8,370 bases of DNA, from contig JAITPU010000083.1 of assembly GCA_031289235.1 (NCBI GenBank), forward strand, positions 1-8,370, in the 5' to 3' direction. Below the pieces are notes generated by a model. It saw only the letters and a list, made by a program, of their open reading frames with translations. It searched no databases and was not told the DNA's origin. Source of the stretch: Eubacteriales Family XIII. Incertae Sedis bacterium. GTDB taxonomy: Bacteria > Bacillota > Clostridia > Peptostreptococcales > Anaerovoracaceae. The translations under genes were made by a program, and so were the position numbers. The first letter of the stretch is position 1. Every line of letters begins with the position of its first letter. Positions 1 to 6,956 of this stretch are shown here, in pieces.

Positions 1-2616
1 AAAAAACGCCTGAGCGAAGAGATCGCCGCGCTGGACGTTAAAATCAAAAAAGAAGAAGAGAATGCCGCTTCCCTTGCGGAGAAGCGGACAAGGGCGGCGG
101 AGGAACTCGTCCGGCTGAATGACGAACTCGCGGAAAAGCTTGAGAAGGCCGATGGTTTCACCGGCGCGCTGAACGCGAAAACCCGTAAAATCGACGCCAT
201 GAAGGACAGCCTCTACGATTTTCAGCGGGAACGGGCGTCGAAGGAGAGTGAAGCGGCCGGCGCGGCCGGCTTTGGCGAGACATTGGAGCGGCGCAGGAAG
301 CAGATACTGGAGGAGAAGGATTCGGCGGGCCGGGCCGGCGCTGAGATCGCCGATAAGCTGAAAGCCGCGGCGGGCCGCGGCGAATCGCTTGAAGAAGCGC
401 TGGCGTCGCTGGAAGAAAAAAAGAATGAGGCGGAAGCCGGATATCTCGAATACAAGAAGCGGGCCGAAGCGCTTGGAAAAGAGCAGGAAAGCGCGCGGAT
501 GCTTTTTGAGCGGCTGCTCGCGCGGAAAAAGACCATTGAAGAAATGGAGAGCAATTACGAAGGCTACAGTTTCGGTGTGCGTTCCGTCATGAAAGCCGGG
601 ATCCCCGGCCTCCACGGAGTTGTCGCCGATCTCATGGAAGCTCCGGCGGGTTTTGAAACCGCCGTTGAAACAGCCCTCGGCGCGGCCGTGCAAAATGTTG
701 TCTGTGAGGACGACGGCAGCGCGAAAGCCGCTATAGAGCATCTTAAGGAGCACAGGACGGGGCGGCTCACCTTCCTGCCGGTGCGGAGCATCCGTCCGCA
801 GATGGGCAAAAAAGACGAGAGCTGCGCGTCTGAGACCGGATTTCAGGGCTTCGCCGTGGACAGGATCCGTTTTGACGAGAGATACAGGAGTATTTTCGAA
901 TATCTGCTCGGCAGGGTAGTGATCATCGACAGCCTTGAGAATGCCGTGCGCGCTTCCAAAAAGAACAGAAACGCCCTGCGGTTCGTCACGCTGGACGGAG
1001 AGGTCGTCAACGCGAGCGGAGCGATGACGGGCGGAGCCTATAGGAACAAAACAGCCGGTTTTCTGGAGCGGAAGGGGGAGATAGCGAAGCTTTCCGAAAA
1101 ACTCGCGGAGCTTGAGGCGGGAAGATCTGACGCGGGCGAGCGGCTTGCGCTGCTGAACAGGCGCGTTTCCGGATATTCGGACGAGGCCGGGCGGGCGGAG
1201 CGCGATTACAGGGAGAAGGAGATTGAGAAAATTTCCGTAGACAATGAGATCGGGAATTTGGAAGGACAGCAGGCAGAGCTTCTGAACAGGCGGGGAAAAT
1301 GGGAAAAAGAAATCGAAAGCGTCGTGGGCGAGCAGAAGCGCTCCGGGGAAACAGCGGAACGCCTGCGCGGGGAAATCGTCGATCTGGCCGCGAAAGAGGC
1401 GGAATTTGAACATAAAATAGAACTTCTGGCAGCGGAATGCGAGACGGACAAGGCCGAACTCGCCGCGCTCAACGAAAGCGTGACAGAGACTCGTCTCGCG
1501 GCGGGCGCGGCGGAAAGCGAAAAGCATAACAACGATCAGGCCGTGCTGCGGGTGCAGACGGGCGTTGCGGAGCTGCGCGAAGAAAAACAGAGCAGGGAGG
1601 ACGCGTATAAGGATCTTCTCGGCGAGGAGGCGAAACTTTGTTCCGGCGGGACGGATCTTGAAGGCGTCGCGCGGGAAAAAGAACAGGAACAGGCGGAGCT
1701 GGAACAGCTGCTTGCCGATATCCGGGAGAGGCGCGCCGAAATTTCACAGCGTATGGAGGAGGCGGACGCCGGCAAGAACAGGCTGGAAGCCGAGCTGGAA
1801 GCCGGACAGAACCGGAAATACGAGAGCGAAGTCCGGCAGGCCAAAAACGAGGCGAGGCTTGACTCTCTCAAAAGCAGGCTGTGGGACGAGTTTGAAATTT
1901 CTTACGTTCAGGCGATCGCGTTCAGAAAGGCGGAGTTCGCCGCGAGCAGCGCGGTAAAAGAAAGCCGCGAGATAAAGAACCGCTTAAACGAGCTCGGCGA
2001 AGTGAACGTCGGCGCCGTCAGGGAATACGAGACAGTAAATGAACGCTGCGCCTTTTTGAAAGGACAGCGGGCCGACCTCGTGGAAGCCATGGCTTCGCTG
2101 CGAAAAATAATCGAAGATATGGACAGGGTCATAGTGACCGGCTTCAGGGAAAGTTTCAATAAAATAGCCGAGAATTTCAGCGAGTCGTTCCATATGCTCT
2201 TCGGCGGCGGAAAAGGGGAGATTCGTCTGGAAGACGAGAAAAACCCGCTGGAATGCGGCGTCGAAATCAACGCCCAGCCGCCGGGGAAGAAGCTGCAAAA
2301 CATGAATCTGCTCTCAGGCGGCGAGAAAACCATGACGGCTATCGCGCTGATGTTCGCGATTTTGAAGGCAAAACCCGCGCCTTTCTGCGTTCTGGACGAG
2401 GTAGAAGCGGCCCTGGACGAAAGCAACATCTGCCGTTTTGCCGGTTGTCTGGCGAGCTTCAAGGAAACCCGCTTCGCCATAGTCACGCATCAGAAAGCGA
2501 CGATGGAATACGCTGACGCCCTCTATGGCGTGACCATGCCTGAACAGGGTATCTCCCGCGTAATTTCCCTGCGCCTCGGCGACGCGGAAACGGATGAGTT
2601 CGCCAGACGGCTTTGA
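1..2616 (+). CDS. smc: Chromosome partition protein SMC, C-terminal three quarters (5' end outside window)
   Basis: SMC is the ATPase core of the SMC-ScpAB condensin that compacts and helps segregate the nucleoid. The frame is open from base 1, so the gene begins upstream; 871 codons are visible, against about 1,150-1,190 for the family, so the N-terminal Walker A head and part of the first coiled coil are missing. Visible parts in order: Glu/Lys/Arg/Ala-rich coiled coil (about 1-550); hinge (about 556-1060), with VRSVMKAGIPGLHGVVADL at its start and ASGAMTGGAYRN at its end; a long return coiled coil (about 1060-2100); and the C-terminal ATPase head. The head carries the ABC signature LSGGEK (2311-2328) and Walker B plus D-loop PFCVLDEVEAALDE (from 2380), then a VTHQK switch segment. 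These motifs are typical of bacterial SMC and not of RecN or SbcC. The ATG at 199 is only an internal methionine. The gene is followed 68 bases later by ftsY, a common smc-ftsY pairing. Confidence 0.96.
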   Translation, partial: KKRLSEEIAALDVKIKKEEENAASLAEKRTRAAEELVRLNDELAEKLEKADGFTGALNAKTRKIDAMKDSLYDFQRERASKESEAAGAAGFGETLERRRKQILEEKDSAGRAGAEIADKLKAAAGRGESLEEALASLEEKKNEAEAGYLEYKKRAEALGKEQESARMLFERLLARKKTIEEMESNYEGYSFGVRSVMKAGIPGLHGVVADLMEAPAGFETAVETALGAAVQNVVCEDDGSAKAAIEHLKEHRTGRLTFLPVRSIRPQMGKKDESCASETGFQGFAVDRIRFDERYRSIFEYLLGRVVIIDSLENAVRASKKNRNALRFVTLDGEVVNASGAMTGGAYRNKTAGFLERKGEIAKLSEKLAELEAGRSDAGERLALLNRRVSGYSDEAGRAERDYREKEIEKISVDNEIGNLEGQQAELLNRRGKWEKEIESVVGEQKRSGETAERLRGEIVDLAAKEAEFEHKIELLAAECETDKAELAALNESVTETRLAAGAAESEKHNNDQAVLRVQTGVAELREEKQSREDAYKDLLGEEAKLCSGGTDLEGVAREKEQEQAELEQLLADIRERRAEISQRMEEADAGKNRLEAELEAGQNRKYESEVRQAKNEARLDSLKSRLWDEFEISYVQAIAFRKAEFAASSAVKESREIKNRLNELGEVNVGAVREYETVNERCAFLKGQRADLVEAMASLRKIIEDMDRVIVTGFRESFNKIAENFSESFHMLFGGGKGEIRLEDEKNPLECGVEINAQPPGKKLQNMNLLSGGEKTMTAIALMFAILKAKPAPFCVLDEVEAALDESNICRFAGCLASFKETRFAIVTHQKATMEYADALYGVTMPEQGISRVISLRLGDAETDEFARRL
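253..270 (+). repeat. 9-base tandem duplication in smc
   Basis: GCGGCCGGC is present twice in tandem (253-261 and 262-270), in frame, encoding Ala-Ala-Gly twice. It puts two glycines into an otherwise charged coiled-coil stretch, which would favour a local break or kink in the arm. Confidence 0.6.
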
Positions 2617-2684
2617 AAATCCTCATTGGGTCAGGGCTGAGTTACGTTAATGGAAATAAATGGTAATTATGGGAGAAGCGCGAT

Positions 2685-3584
2685 ATGACGCCTGAAATGA
2701 AAAAAAAATCGTTTTTCGGGAGGCTGAAGGAAAAGATAGAGGACGTCATATTCCTGCGCCCGGAAATTGATGAAGAAATGCTTGACGATCTGGAAGAAGT
2801 CCTCATTATGTCCGATATAGGCGTAAAAACCGCCGCGCGCATCATCGGGCGGCTGCGTGACGATATAAAAAAATATCGGCTGTTCGCGCCGGAGGATGTC
2901 AAGGAACGGATCGTCCTCATCGTGAAAGAGCTGGTCGACAAGGGCGCGCGCCACGGCGTGAGCGGCGAGACGCCGCTGATCATCCTCATGGTGGGCGTAA
3001 ACGGCGGCGGGAAAACCACGTCCATCGCCAAACTGGCGAAACAATACCGGGATGAGGGGAAAAGCGTGCTGCTGGCCGCGGCCGACACATTTCGGGCGGC
3101 GGCGGGCGAGCAGCTTGAGATCTGGGGCAGGCGGGTCGGCGTCGGCGTGGTCAGGCACGGAGAGGGCGCGGATCCTTCCGCGGTGATCTTCGACGCCATA
3201 CAGTCGGCGAAGGCGAAAGAGATCGACGTACTCATCTGCGATACGGCGGGAAGGCTGCAAACCAAGAAAAATCTCATGGCCGAGCTGGAAAAAATGAACA
3301 GGATCGTCAGCCGCGAATATCCGGAGGCCGGCAGGGAAACTCTGCTGGTGTTGGACGCGGCGACGGGGAGAAACGCCGTCTCGCAGGCGAGAGAGTTCGG
3401 GGAGATTACGGATATAACCGGCGTCGTGCTGACAAAGATGGACGGCACGGCCAAAGGCGGCGTCATCATAACCATATCCGACGAATGCGATCTGCCGGTA
3501 AAATTCATCGGCACAGGCGAAAAAATAGAAGATCTGCACGCCTTTGATCCCGGCGAGTTCGCGGCCGGCATCTTCGCCGATTGA
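2685..3584 (+). CDS. ftsY: Signal recognition particle receptor FtsY
   Basis: FtsY is the membrane-associated SRP GTPase that docks Ffh-ribosome complexes at the translocon. The protein has 299 residues: a short N-terminus (MTPEMKKKSFFGRLKEK) without the long acidic A domain of E. coli FtsY, a helical N domain (about 10-85, including LEEVLIMSDIG), and the G domain. GTPase motifs are GVNGGGKT (104-111, P-loop), AADTFRAAAGEQLE (132-145), DTAGR (186-190), TKMDGTAKGG (250-259) and FIGTGE (274-279), then the DLHAFD C-terminal segment. DTFRAAA followed by EQLE and the FIGTGE ending point to FtsY rather than Ffh, and there is no methionine-rich M domain. One oddity: the motif usually written DATTGQNA reads DAATGRNA here (Arg229, codon AGA at 3369-3371). 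The start at 2685 is backed by GGGAG at 2671-2675, nine bases upstream; an in-frame ATG at 2697 lacks such a site. It lies 68 bases after smc. Confidence 0.96.
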   Translation: MTPEMKKKSFFGRLKEKIEDVIFLRPEIDEEMLDDLEEVLIMSDIGVKTAARIIGRLRDDIKKYRLFAPEDVKERIVLIVKELVDKGARHGVSGETPLIILMVGVNGGGKTTSIAKLAKQYRDEGKSVLLAAADTFRAAAGEQLEIWGRRVGVGVVRHGEGADPSAVIFDAIQSAKAKEIDVLICDTAGRLQTKKNLMAELEKMNRIVSREYPEAGRETLLVLDAATGRNAVSQAREFGEITDITGVVLTKMDGTAKGGVIITISDECDLPVKFIGTGEKIEDLHAFDPGEFAAGIFAD

Positions 3585-3723
3585 TATAGAAGCGGGATGG
3601 GCGGCTGCGAGGGTTTCCGCCTGTCGCCTTTGCGGCGGATCAGGGATGGCAGCCCTGCGGGTAAGAGAGCGGCGCGGCGCGTTTAATGACTGCGGTAACA
3701 GATATAAACAAAAAAGGGGAAAT
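3585..3723 (+). other. ftsY-der intergenic gap with two small hairpins
   Basis: This 139-base gap is long for a core cluster. It holds two short potential RNA stems: TCCGCC (3616-3621) with GGCGGA (3634-3639), and CAGGG (3641-3645) with CCCTG (3653-3657). Neither is followed by a T-run, so I do not call a terminator. A TATAAA at 3703-3708 is near the der start, but it has no good -35 element and would leave a leader of only about 14 bases. I recognise no known riboswitch or RNA family. The last 25 bases become A-rich and end in the der ribosome binding site. Confidence 0.4.
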
Positions 3724-5046
3724 ATGGGAAAAGCGATAGTTGCGATCGTCGGCAGGCCAAATGTGGGTAAATCGACATTTTTCAACAAATTGGTAGGCAG
3801 GCGGGTTTCCATCGTAGACGAAAGCCCCGGCGTGACCCGAGACAGGATATACGGCGAGGTGGAATGGCAGGGCAGGTCGTTTGCCCTCATAGACACGGGC
3901 GGCATTGAGCCGGAGAGCGGGGACGCCTTGCTCTCGCGTATGCGCGAGCAGGCGGAAGTCGCCATGGAGACGGCGGACACCGTCGTTTTCCTCGTGGACG
4001 GCAGGGACGGCTTGACCGCGTCGGACAGGGAGGTCGGCGCCATGCTGCGCCGCACGGGGAATGATGTCTTGCTTGTAGTCAATAAAGTGGATACAGCCGG
4101 ATTGCCTGAGAATTTTTATGACTTTTACGAACTGGGGCTTGGCGAGCCTTTAGCGGTGTCCGCGGCGAATATGCTGAACTTGGGCGATGTTCTTGATCGG
4201 ATTCTTGACCGCCTGCCGCCGCGGGAGGCGGAGGAGGGCGCGGGCGAGATCAATGTCGCGGTGATCGGGAAGCCGAATGTGGGAAAATCCTCGCTCGTAA
4301 ACGCGTTTCTGGGAGAAAACAGGGTCATCGTTTCGGAGGAGGCGGGGACGACGCGGGATTCCGTAGACACGCCTTTTGAGAGGAAGGGCGAAAAGTATCT
4401 CCTCATCGATACGGCGGGCATCCGCAGGAGGAGCAGGGTCAGCGGAAATATTGAGCGCTACAGCGTCGTGCGGGCCGTCGCGGCGATTGAGCGCAGCGAC
4501 GTGTGCCTGCTGATGATAGACGCGTCCGAAGGCGTTTCCGAGCAGGACAAAAAGATCGGCGGAATCGCTCACGAGGCGGGGAAGGGCGTCGTTATCGCCG
4601 TAAACAAGTGGGATCTGATACAAAAAGACACAGGTTCGATGAACGAATTCCAGAAGAAAATCCGAAACGAGCTGCCGTTCATGCCCTACGCGCCCGTCGT
4701 GTTCGTTTCCGCGGCGCGGAAACAGCGCTTGGACAAACTCATGGATATGGCCTCCGTGGTCGCGGAAAAGCGGGCGCTGCGCGTATCCACCGGTCAGATC
4801 AACAGCCTGATAGCCGACGCGGTCATGATGAAACAGCCGCCCTCCGACAAGGGAAAGCGGCTGAAAATATATTACGTTTCTCAGGTAGGCGTGAAACCTC
4901 CATTATTTTCCTTTAAAGTAAATTTCAGGAATTTAATGCATTTTTCCTACGCGCGATATCTGGAGAATAAAATCCGTGAAGGCTTTGGATTTGAAGGCAC
5001 TTCTATTAAATTCGTGTTCCGCGAAAAACGGGATGAGCTGATATAG
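3724..5046 (+). CDS. der: Ribosome biogenesis GTPase Der (EngA), tandem GTPase domains
   Basis: Der is an essential GTPase with two G domains in tandem that acts in late 50S subunit assembly. The product is 440 residues, normal for the family. First G domain: GRPNVGKS (10-17), DTGG (57-60), NKVD (120-123), VSA (145-147). Second G domain: GKPNVGKS (182-189), DTAG (229-232), NKWD (294-297), VSA (328-330). The KH-like C-terminal domain (about 350-440) contains QVGVKPPLFSFKVN and HFSYARYLENKIREGFGFEG, both characteristic of Der. All nucleotide-binding motifs look intact. I chose ATG 3724 because the protein then begins MGKAIVAIVGRPNVGKS, as Der proteins do, with AAGGGG at 3714-3719 as ribosome binding site (a slightly short four-base spacing). 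The frame stays open upstream to an ATG at 3544 inside ftsY, but that 60-residue extension has no family match that I recognise. plsY follows after 16 bases. Confidence 0.97.
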   Translation: MGKAIVAIVGRPNVGKSTFFNKLVGRRVSIVDESPGVTRDRIYGEVEWQGRSFALIDTGGIEPESGDALLSRMREQAEVAMETADTVVFLVDGRDGLTASDREVGAMLRRTGNDVLLVVNKVDTAGLPENFYDFYELGLGEPLAVSAANMLNLGDVLDRILDRLPPREAEEGAGEINVAVIGKPNVGKSSLVNAFLGENRVIVSEEAGTTRDSVDTPFERKGEKYLLIDTAGIRRRSRVSGNIERYSVVRAVAAIERSDVCLLMIDASEGVSEQDKKIGGIAHEAGKGVVIAVNKWDLIQKDTGSMNEFQKKIRNELPFMPYAPVVFVSAARKQRLDKLMDMASVVAEKRALRVSTGQINSLIADAVMMKQPPSDKGKRLKIYYVSQVGVKPPLFSFKVNFRNLMHFSYARYLENKIREGFGFEGTSIKFVFREKRDELI

Positions 5047-5062
5047 CTGCGAAGGTGATGAT

Positions 5063-5731
5063 ATGAACACGTTAATCGCTGTCGCGCGCGCGTTGAGCGG
5101 TTTGAACGCCAGCCCCGTATTTTTGGCCGCGGGCGCGGTTGCGGCGTATTTCGTCGGTTGCCTTTCTCCGGCGAGCGTGATGGGCAGGATTCACGGGATT
5201 GATGTCCGCCGCGAGGGGAGCGGGAATCCGGGGACTACAAACGTGCTGCGCACCATGGGGAAGAAAGCCGCGGCTTTCACGCTCGCGGTCGATGTGCTTA
5301 AAGGCTTTGTCGCGGTTAAAATTTCATACGGCGCGCTGTTTTTGTCGACGGGAGACGCGGAGGGCGCCATGCTCTATTCCTTCATCTGCGGTATGGCGGC
5401 GCTGGCGGGACACGCGTGGCCGCTGCCGTATCGCTTTGCCGGCGGGAAAGGCGTCGCGACAGTCTTAGGCGTCATATTCGCGCTGGAACCGCGCGTTGGC
5501 GCGATAGTCGTAGCCGTTGACATCGCGGTCCTCCTCGCGACGAGGAGGGTTTCCGCGGGTTCGATATGCGCCGCCGCCGCCTTTCCGGTCGTCTCGTGGT
5601 TTTTCGATCCCATGTACGCGCCTTTCGCGCTGCTGACAGCCGCGGCCGTCATAGGGAAGCATCGCGGAAACATAGGCCGCCTGCTGAGGGGGGAAGAGCC
5701 CAAACTGAGCTTTGGCGCGAAAAAAAGTTAG
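5063..5731 (+). CDS. plsY: Acyl-phosphate:glycerol-3-phosphate acyltransferase PlsY
   Basis: PlsY is an integral membrane enzyme that transfers an acyl chain from acyl-phosphate (made by PlsX) to sn-glycerol-3-phosphate, giving lysophosphatidic acid, the first committed step of phospholipid synthesis. The 222 residues contain the family signatures: GSGNPGTTNVLR (52-63), GHAWPLPYRFAGGKGVAT (116-133) and KHRGNIGRLLRGEEPK (199-214). Hydrophobic stretches at about 16-38, 68-93, 102-120, 130-160 and 166-197 fit a multi-pass membrane protein. The start at 5063 is supported by GAAGGTGAT at 5051-5059. The gene sits 16 bases after der and 42 before gpsA, which makes its glycerol-3-phosphate substrate, so co-transcription is likely. 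The N-terminus is about 15 residues longer than the first membrane segment requires. A perfect inverted repeat lies inside the coding sequence at 5530-5548 (see separate entry). Confidence 0.96.
   Translation: MNTLIAVARALSGLNASPVFLAAGAVAAYFVGCLSPASVMGRIHGIDVRREGSGNPGTTNVLRTMGKKAAAFTLAVDVLKGFVAVKISYGALFLSTGDAEGAMLYSFICGMAALAGHAWPLPYRFAGGKGVATVLGVIFALEPRVGAIVVAVDIAVLLATRRVSAGSICAAAAFPVVSWFFDPMYAPFALLTAAAVIGKHRGNIGRLLRGEEPKLSFGAKKS
5530..5548 (+). repeat. Perfect 8-base inverted repeat inside plsY
   Basis: CCTCCTCG (5530-5537) and CGAGGAGG (5541-5548) are exact reverse complements separated by CGA. In RNA, two G-U pairs (5529 with 5549, 5528 with 5550) could extend the stem to ten pairs. The repeat encodes LLATRR in the plsY frame between two hydrophobic stretches. 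It is not followed by a T-run, so it is not a standard terminator. The right arm includes the Shine-Dalgarno-like AGGAGG, but no start codon lies at a suitable distance. Whether it has a function is unknown; it may be a chance result of GC-rich Leu and Arg codons. Confidence 0.6.
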
Positions 5732-5773
5732 CTATTTCATAAGGCAAAAGACAGAGGAAGCGAGGATAATGTA

Positions 5774-6781
5774 ATGAAGCAAAAAATCGCCATAATCGGA
5801 GCGGGAAGCTGGGGAACCGCGCTGGCGGTCAGCCTGAGCGGCAAGGGCCATGAAGTTTCCATATGGGATGTGGACGAGGATCTGCTCAGGCTCCTGGAAC
5901 GCGACAGGGAAAACAAAAGATATCTGCCGGAGGTATTTTTTCCCGGCAGCGTGCGGATCGCCTATACGCGGAAGGAAGCTCTTTACGGCGCGGATATCGC
6001 GCTGTTTGCCGCGCCCGCTCAGCATTTCAGGAGCGCGCTGGAAGAGGCAAAGCCGTATTTCAGCAGGGATCAGGTCATAGTGAACGTGGCCAAGGGGATC
6101 GAGCGGGAAAGCCTGCTTACGATGTCCCGTATCGCGTCGGAGCTTTGCGGCGAACGCGCTTACGCGGTGCTTTCGGGTCCTTCTCACGCGGAGGAGGTCG
6201 GAAGGAATATGCCGACGACGCTGGCTGTGGCGTCAGAGAATGCGGAACTGGCGGAGTACGTGCAGGACGTGTTTATGACAAACCGCCTGCGCGTCTACGC
6301 GAATTCCGACGTGATCGGCGTGGAACTGGGCGGAGCGCTGAAAAACGTCATCGCGCTGGGTGCCGGCATCTCCGACGGCATGGGTTTCGGGGACAACGCG
6401 AAGGCGGCCATGATGACCAGAGGAATTCTGGAGATATCGCGGCTTGGGGAAAAGCTTGGAGCTAAGCGGGAAACGTTTTTCGGCCTGTCCGGGATCGGCG
6501 ACCTGATAGTCACCTGCACCAGCCGGCACAGCAGGAACAGACGCTGCGGCGTCCTTATCGGAAAAGGCGTGGAGCCGGCCGCGGCCGCGGAAAAGGTAGG
6601 GATGGTGGTGGAAGGCGTGTACACTGCGGAGGCGGCACAGCTGCTGGCGCGGAAGGCCGGCGTGGAAATGCCCGTCACAGAGCAGGTATGCAGGGTATTA
6701 AGAGGCGAAGTGAGCGCGAAAGAAGCCGTTACCGCGCTTATGACGCGGCAGAAGCGCCACGAGGCGGAAGATTTGGAGTGA
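5774..6781 (+). CDS. gpsA: Glycerol-3-phosphate dehydrogenase [NAD(P)+], GpsA
   Basis: GpsA is the cytosolic enzyme that reduces dihydroxyacetone phosphate with NAD(P)H to sn-glycerol-3-phosphate, the backbone for phospholipids and the substrate of the PlsY encoded just upstream. The 335-residue length is typical. The N-terminal Rossmann fold starts with IAIIGAGSWGTALA (dinucleotide motif GAGSWG at 9-14), then NVAKGIE (104-110, probable substrate-contacting lysine 107) and LSGPSHAEEV (133-142). The C-terminal helical domain has VELGGALKNVIALGAGISDG (183-202), where Lys190 corresponds to the catalytic lysine of the family, and GLSGIGDLIVTCTSRHSRNR (237-256). The start at 5774 is supported by GAGGA at 5762-5766, seven bases upstream. 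An alanine-rich segment (PAAAAEK, 268-274) is encoded by a GC palindrome containing GCGGCCGC. It is the last gene of the plus-strand core cluster; hairpins follow its stop codon. Confidence 0.97.
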   Translation: MKQKIAIIGAGSWGTALAVSLSGKGHEVSIWDVDEDLLRLLERDRENKRYLPEVFFPGSVRIAYTRKEALYGADIALFAAPAQHFRSALEEAKPYFSRDQVIVNVAKGIERESLLTMSRIASELCGERAYAVLSGPSHAEEVGRNMPTTLAVASENAELAEYVQDVFMTNRLRVYANSDVIGVELGGALKNVIALGAGISDGMGFGDNAKAAMMTRGILEISRLGEKLGAKRETFFGLSGIGDLIVTCTSRHSRNRRCGVLIGKGVEPAAAAEKVGMVVEGVYTAEAAQLLARKAGVEMPVTEQVCRVLRGEVSAKEAVTALMTRQKRHEAEDLE

Positions 6782-6826
6782 AGCGTTTCGGAATCGGCCC
6801 GCTCGTGTGCTCGCAATTATTCCTTC

Positions 6827-6845
6827 GGGGGAAACAGAGTCCCCC
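6827..6845 (+). terminator. Hairpin after gpsA (possible terminator, no U-tract)
   Basis: GGGGGA (6827-6832) pairs perfectly with TCCCCC (6840-6845) around a seven-base loop, 45 bases after the gpsA stop codon. The bases that follow (CTGCCTGTTTA) are not a T-run, so intrinsic termination is uncertain. The position and strength of the stem fit the end of the core-gene transcript. Confidence 0.4.
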
Positions 6846-6849
6846 CTGC

Positions 6850-6875
6850 CTGTTTACGGGCAAACCCCTGAACAG
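6850..6875 (+). terminator. Second hairpin after gpsA, CAAA tetraloop
   Basis: Bases 6850-6860 pair with 6865-6875 around the tetraloop CAAA (6861-6864). Counting from the outside there are five Watson-Crick pairs (CTGTT with AACAG), a G-U pair, an A-T pair, one C-C mismatch, then three G-C pairs. It lies four bases after the first hairpin, and the two together may stop or stabilise the gpsA transcript. The downstream sequence is AT-rich (TTACATGACATTT) but is not a clean U-tract. It could also be an RNA-processing or 3'-end-protecting structure. Confidence 0.4.
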
Positions 6876-6908
6876 TTACATGACATTTATGTTACAGTAT
6901 AACGTTAT
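6875..6908. promoter_or_regulatory. Palindrome and repeats upstream of the SLH-gene promoter (candidate operator)
   Basis: GTTACA occurs twice, at 6875-6880 and 6891-6896, sixteen bases apart. ACAT (6878-6881) and ATGT (6889-6892) form an inverted repeat. ATAACGTTAT (6899-6908) is a perfect 10-base palindrome that ends 12 bases before the -35 box. Clustered symmetric elements just upstream of a strong promoter suggest a regulator site. I do not recognise the motif of a named regulator, and AT-rich spacer can generate short palindromes by chance. Confidence 0.35.
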
Positions 6909-6920
6909 TATGCGGATCCC

Positions 6921-6950
6921 TTGACAAACGCGCGAAACTTGTAATATAAT
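6921..6950 (+). promoter_or_regulatory. Consensus sigma70-type promoter for the SLH surface protein
   Basis: The -35 hexamer TTGACA (6921-6926) and the -10 hexamer TATAAT (6945-6950) both match the housekeeping sigma consensus exactly and are separated by 18 bases. Transcription would start near 6957, giving a leader of about 106 bases before the ATG at 7063. It is the only consensus-quality promoter I found in the window, and its strength fits an abundant envelope protein. Confidence 0.85.
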
Positions 6951-6956
6951 TACAGG

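Noticed and set aside
2641..2670. Possible promoter before ftsY (GTTACG, 17 bases, TAATTA)
   Set aside because: Both hexamers are poor matches and the start point would be too close to the ATG.
2642..3571. A 309-codon minus-strand frame over ftsY
   Set aside because: Its serine/proline-rich composition and complete overlap with ftsY mark it as an antisense artefact.
3680..3708. Possible promoter before der (TATAAA at 3703-3708)
   Set aside because: No acceptable -35 element lies at the right distance and the leader would be about 14 bases.
3544..3723. Upstream in-frame extension of Der starting inside ftsY, with a CRLCGG pattern
   Set aside because: Der proteins start at the MGKAIVAIVG equivalent, ATG 3724 has a ribosome binding site, and the extension overlaps the ftsY 3' end with no support of its own.
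2667..4082. A 471-codon open frame on the minus strand across ftsY and der
   Set aside because: It is a shadow of two strongly recognised plus-strand genes, covers the ftsY-der gap, and has no recognisable domain. GC-rich codon bias commonly opens antisense frames.
6576..6587. GC palindrome CGGCCGCGGCCG inside gpsA
   Set aside because: It is explained by a run of alanine codons in a variable loop of GpsA and has no regulatory context.
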